This document shows, in pieces, positions 60,670 through 64,000 of a stretch of DNA of 64,000 bases; position 1 is the stretch's first letter, and each line of letters starts with the position of its first letter. This stretch comes from CAYOSF01 sp964406605. GTDB taxonomy: Bacteria > Chloroflexota > Dehalococcoidia > DSTF01 > RBG-16-68-14. The notes below the pieces were generated by a model. That model saw only the letters and a program-made list of their open reading frames with translations. It was not told where the DNA came from and ran no database searches. Location of the stretch: the NCBI GenBank assembly GCA_964406605.1, contig CAYOSF010000002.1:124001-188000 (forward strand). Reading direction: 5' to 3'. Position numbers and translations under genes: made by a program.

Positions 60670-63600
60670 TCAGAAGTTCCTCCCCTCGCTCCCTGCCCTC
60701 TAGGTTGATCCCCAAATGCGGCGGTTCGATGCTTTCGTCCGGAATGGCGACCCGCTCTTCGTCCTCGTTCAGCACTTCCACGGAGAGGCCCAGGCTCTGG
60801 AGCTCCTTCACCAGGACCTTAAATGACTCCGGGATGCCCGGCTCCAGAACGTCCTCCCCCTTCACGATTGCCTCGTACGTCTTGACGCGGCCCACGACAT
60901 CGTCGCTCTTGACCGTAAGCAGCTCCTGCAGGATATGGGCGGCGCCGTACGCTTCCAGTGCCCACACCTCCATCTCGCCAAAACGCTGGCCGCCGAACTG
61001 GGCCTTGCCGCCTAGCGGCTGCTGGGTGATGAGAGAGTAGGGACCGGTGGAGCGGGCGTGGATCTTGTCCTCCACCAGGTGCACCAGCTTCATCAGGTAG
61101 ATGTACCCTACCGTCACCGGCTGGTCGAACGCCTGCCCGGTCCGGCCGTCGTACAACGTCTGCTTGCCCAGGATAGGCGGCGCCACGTTGCGTTCCTTCG
61201 CTATCTTGTCGGCGCGCTGCCGCAGCCGCTCTATTGACTGGCCGCGCATCCTCTTCTCGCCCATGCTTGCCAACCACAGCTCCAGGCAGGCCTGTGTCGC
61301 GACGCCTGTCCGGCTCTCATCCAGGATGTCGGCCCCCACGTACCCGTGCCCCTTGAGCCACGCTTCAAAAGCCGGCAGATCCAGGTGCTCCCCATACGGG
61401 TGGCTCCGGTCGCTGTTGGCGCCCGGTCGCAGCACGCCCGCGTGTTGGGCCAGCCATGCCCGGGCGAGCGCATCTTCGATCGCCCCGCCGCTCGCCCCGT
61501 CGAAGACCGGCGAGACCGCCCGAAAGCCCAATTGGTGGACCGCCCATCCCAGGTGGGTCTCCAGGACCTGTCCCACGTTCATCCGGCTGGGCACGCCGAT
61601 GGGGTTGAGGACGATGTCCACGGGCGTCCCGTCCTCAAGATACGGCATGTCCTCCATCGGCAGGATGCGCGCGATGACCCCCTTGTTGCCGTGACGCCCG
61701 GCCATCTTGTCGCCCTCAGCAATCTTCCGCCGCTGCGCGATGGAGACCCGGACCAGCCGGTTCACGCCTGCCGGCAGTTCGTCGTTGTCGTCTCGCGAGA
61801 AGACCTTCACGTCGATGACTTTGCCCCGTTCGCCGTGAGGGACCCGCATAGAGGTGTCCTTCACCTCCCGCGCCTTCTCTCCAAAGATGGCGCGCAGCAG
61901 TTTCTCCTCGGCGGTCAGCTCGGTCTCACCCTTGGGCGTGATCTTGCCCACCAGGATGTCGCCGGAGTTCACCTCCGCGCCGACCCGAATGATCCCGTAT
62001 TCGTCCAGGTCGCGCAGGCTTTCCTCCCCAACGTTCGGGATGTCACGCGTGATCTCTTCGGAGCCCAGCTTGGTGTCGCGCGACTCCACCTCATGCTTCT
62101 CGATGTGGATGGAGGTAAACCGGTCGTCCTGCACGATCCGCTCTGAGATGACGATCGCGTCCTCGAAGTTGTACCCTTCCCAGCTCACGAAGGCGCAGAG
62201 CACATTCTGGCCCAATGCCAGCTCCCCCTGGTCTGTGGAAGAGCTGTCCGCCAGGGCATCGCCCGCCTTCACTCGCTGACCCACGTTCACCGTGGCGCGC
62301 TGATTGATGCAGGTGCCCTGGTTGGATCGGACAAACGTAAGGAGGGAATGAGTCCGCTCCTCACCGTTGTCGTACTTCACGGTGATCGCGTCAGCTGAGG
62401 CGCTCGTCACCACACCCGAACCCTCGGCCAGCACCACTTGGCCCGAGTCCGAGGCCGCCCGTTGCTCGACTCCGGTGGTGACCAGAGGGACCTGGGGCCG
62501 GACCAGAGGGACCGCCTGCCGCTGCATGTTGGCGCCCATGAGGGCCCGGGGCGCGTCGTCGTGCTCCAGGAACGGGATAAGGCAGGTCGCCACGCTCAGG
62601 ACCTGCTTTGGGGTCACGTCCATGTAATCGATGTTGTGAGGCAACTCCATGTGGAACCGTTGCCCCTGCCGCGCCTCCACCCGCTCCTCCACGAAGTGGT
62701 TGTCATCGTCCAGGATGGCGTTCGCTTGTGCGATGACGTAGCGCTCCTCCACGTCCGCCGAGAGGTAAACGATTTCGTCCGTAACGTACGGGCGGATCGG
62801 CACCTCCTCCACGGCCGACTCGTCCAGCCGCCTCGCGATGGCAGCGGTGATCTCTTGCCCGGCGTCCACGAGGACTCCGCCTCGCGGCCCGGAAATGGTC
62901 TCGCGGGCGATCTTGCCCACAAGCTGCGGCGAGCCGGGCGGCAGACCCCGGATCACCTTGCGATAGGGTGTCTCGATGAAACCGTACCGGTTGATCACGC
63001 CGTAGGTCGCCAGGCTTCCGATCAGCCCGATGTTCGGTCCCTCCGGCGTCTCAATGGGACAGATACGTCCGTAGTGGCTGTGGTGCACGTCCCGCACGTC
63101 GAAGCCCGCCCGGTCGCGAGAAAGGCCTCCGGGTCCCAGGGCGGAGAGACGGCGCTTGTGGGTGAGCTCGGCCAGCGGGTTCGTCTGGTCCATGAACTGG
63201 GAGAGCTGAGACCCACCGAAGAACTCCTTCATCGCGGCGACCACTGGCCTGATGTTGATCAGAGCGCTCGGCGTTGCCTGATCGGCGTCCGTGATCGTCA
63301 TCCGCTCCCGCACCACCCGCTCCATGCGCAGCAGGCCGACGCGGAACTGGTTCTGGATCAGCTCCCCTACGGCTCTGACTCGACGGTTGCCGAGGTGGTC
63401 GATGTCGTCCGGGCGGCCCTGCCCGTTGTTGAGCACGATCATCTCTCGCACGATGGCCAGAAGGTCGTCGGGCGTCAGCGTTCGAGTCGAATCGTCCGCG
63501 CCCAGGCCCAGACGCTGATTCACCTTGTACCGGCCCACGCGCCCCAGGTCGTACCTGCGCGGATTGAAGAAGAGCGAGTTTACCAGCCCGCGGGCGTTCT

Positions 63601-64000
63601 CCTTAGTGGGGGGATCACCGGGGCGGAGCCGGCGGTAGAACTCCAGCAGTGCGTCCTGCTTGTTCTTAGTAGGCTCCTTCTCCAGCGTCGACTGGATGAA
63701 CTGATGGTCCGGGTTGGCATCGACGGTGGCAAAGGCCGCCAGCAGCCTTTCGTCGCTCCCCAGTTCCTCCTCTTCCACCTTACTGTCCTCATCGATGGCC
63801 CGCAGCAGGGTCGTGATTGGGATCTTGCGCTTGCGGTCCACCTTGACGGAGAGAATGTCCTTGTTTGATGTCTCGAACTCCAGCCAGGCGCCTCTGCTGG
63901 GGATCAGCTTCGCATAGCACAGCTGCCGGCCCGTCGTCGCATCGGACTCCAGGGTGAAGTAGCATCCCGGTGAGCGCACGAGCTGCGCGACAACAACCCG
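60653..64000 (-). CDS. rpoB: RNA polymerase beta subunit (N-terminus beyond window)
   Basis: About 1115 residues are visible; the frame is open to the right edge (VVVAQLVRSPGCYF), so only the first ~100-150 residues are missing. It shows the rifampicin-region blocks SQFMDQTNPLAELTHKRRLSALGPGGLSRDRAGFDVRDVHHSHYGRICPIETPEGPNIGLI, and KMAGRHGNKGVIA, all as expected. It overlaps rpoC by 17 bases. Confidence 0.97.
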   Translation of the reverse strand, partial: RVVVAQLVRSPGCYFTLESDATTGRQLCYAKLIPSRGAWLEFETSNKDILSVKVDRKRKIPITTLLRAIDEDSKVEEEELGSDERLLAAFATVDANPDHQFIQSTLEKEPTKNKQDALLEFYRRLRPGDPPTKENARGLVNSLFFNPRRYDLGRVGRYKVNQRLGLGADDSTRTLTPDDLLAIVREMIVLNNGQGRPDDIDHLGNRRVRAVGELIQNQFRVGLLRMERVVRERMTITDADQATPSALINIRPVVAAMKEFFGGSQLSQFMDQTNPLAELTHKRRLSALGPGGLSRDRAGFDVRDVHHSHYGRICPIETPEGPNIGLIGSLATYGVINRYGFIETPYRKVIRGLPPGSPQLVGKIARETISGPRGGVLVDAGQEITAAIARRLDESAVEEVPIRPYVTDEIVYLSADVEERYVIAQANAILDDDNHFVEERVEARQGQRFHMELPHNIDYMDVTPKQVLSVATCLIPFLEHDDAPRALMGANMQRQAVPLVRPQVPLVTTGVEQRAASDSGQVVLAEGSGVVTSASADAITVKYDNGEERTHSLLTFVRSNQGTCINQRATVNVGQRVKAGDALADSSSTDQGELALGQNVLCAFVSWEGYNFEDAIVISERIVQDDRFTSIHIEKHEVESRDTKLGSEEITRDIPNVGEESLRDLDEYGIIRVGAEVNSGDILVGKITPKGETELTAEEKLLRAIFGEKAREVKDTSMRVPHGERGKVIDVKVFSRDDNDELPAGVNRLVRVSIAQRRKIAEGDKMAGRHGNKGVIARILPMEDMPYLEDGTPVDIVLNPIGVPSRMNVGQVLETHLGWAVHQLGFRAVSPVFDGASGGAIEDALARAWLAQHAGVLRPGANSDRSHPYGEHLDLPAFEAWLKGHGYVGADILDESRTGVATQACLELWLASMGEKRMRGQSIERLRQRADKIAKERNVAPPILGKQTLYDGRTGQAFDQPVTVGYIYLMKLVHLVEDKIHARSTGPYSLITQQPLGGKAQFGGQRFGEMEVWALEAYGAAHILQELLTVKSDDVVGRVKTYEAIVKGEDVLEPGIPESFKVLVKELQSLGLSVEVLNEDEERVAIPDESIEPPHLGINLEGRERGEELLSAGSE

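Noticed and set aside
59191..60708. Leucine-rich 505-residue open frame opposite rpoC
   Set aside because: It mirrors the rpoC coiled-coil insertion; the Leu-rich composition is the complement of Glu/Lys/Gln codons.
1..64000. CRISPR array or IS element
   Set aside because: No regularly spaced direct repeats of the right size, no transposase and no terminal inverted repeats were seen.

Overview
The window is 64 kb of high-GC bacterial chromosome. It contains housekeeping genes (rpoB, rpoC, mfd, cysS, cysE, ispD, ispF, pth, a cysteine desulfurase), many secreted or lipid-anchored proteins, RCC1-repeat and dockerin-like surface proteins, and iron-sulfur/anaerobic enzymes (two ferredoxin-type proteins, an indolepyruvate-type oxidoreductase, a glycyl radical enzyme). 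The rpoC coiled-coil insertion, the lipoprotein style and the mix of anaerobic enzymes suggest a Chloroflexota bacterium, perhaps Dehalococcoidia-like. This placement is inference; no rRNA is present.

Layout. 0-7.2 kb: end of an RCC1/dockerin-like protein, lgt, a two-gene Fe-S module, a HEPN-motif protein, a creatininase-like hydrolase, two small proteins and a P-domain/dockerin-like secreted protein. 7.3-16.3 kb: YjbQ-like protein, GMC oxidoreductase, a PLP-dependent D-cysteine desulfhydrase/ACC deaminase-like enzyme, an S9 peptidase, a VOC protein, an RraA-like protein, a sialidase-like protein and a lipoprotein. 16.4-24.0 kb: a large membrane protein joining an extracellular GH3 domain to a cytoplasmic OmpR-type DNA-binding domain, divergent from an LPHTG-bearing surface protein that heads a run of overlapping lipoprotein genes. 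24.2-30.8 kb: a membrane-anchored sulfite-oxidase-like molybdoenzyme, then LarA-like, FrhB-like, IorA and IorB. 31-37.7 kb: a Flp-like pilin, a UroD-family methyltransferase-like protein, a corrinoid-activation-like protein, a Gfo/Idh/MocA oxidoreductase and a large RCC1/cohesin-like surface protein.

37.99-44.96 kb: a 6.9-kb segment bounded by a perfect 55-bp direct repeat made of the 3' part of tRNA-Pro(GGG). The intact tRNA is at the right end and the displaced fragment at the left, the pattern left by site-specific integration. It carries a glycyl radical enzyme with its activase, a degenerate tRNA-Gly, small secreted proteins and no integrase. 45-64 kb: a membrane protein, mfd, an NTF2-like protein, pth, iscS-like, cysS, cysE, ispF, ispD, a VTT-type membrane protein, rpoC and the start-truncated rpoB, all on the minus strand.

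The most unusual object is the GH3-transmembrane-winged-helix protein (16413-19262). It looks like a one-component transmembrane regulator with an enzyme-like sensor. GAAG boxes at exact 11-bp spacing lie in the divergent intergenic region, as expected for an OmpR/PhoB-type site.
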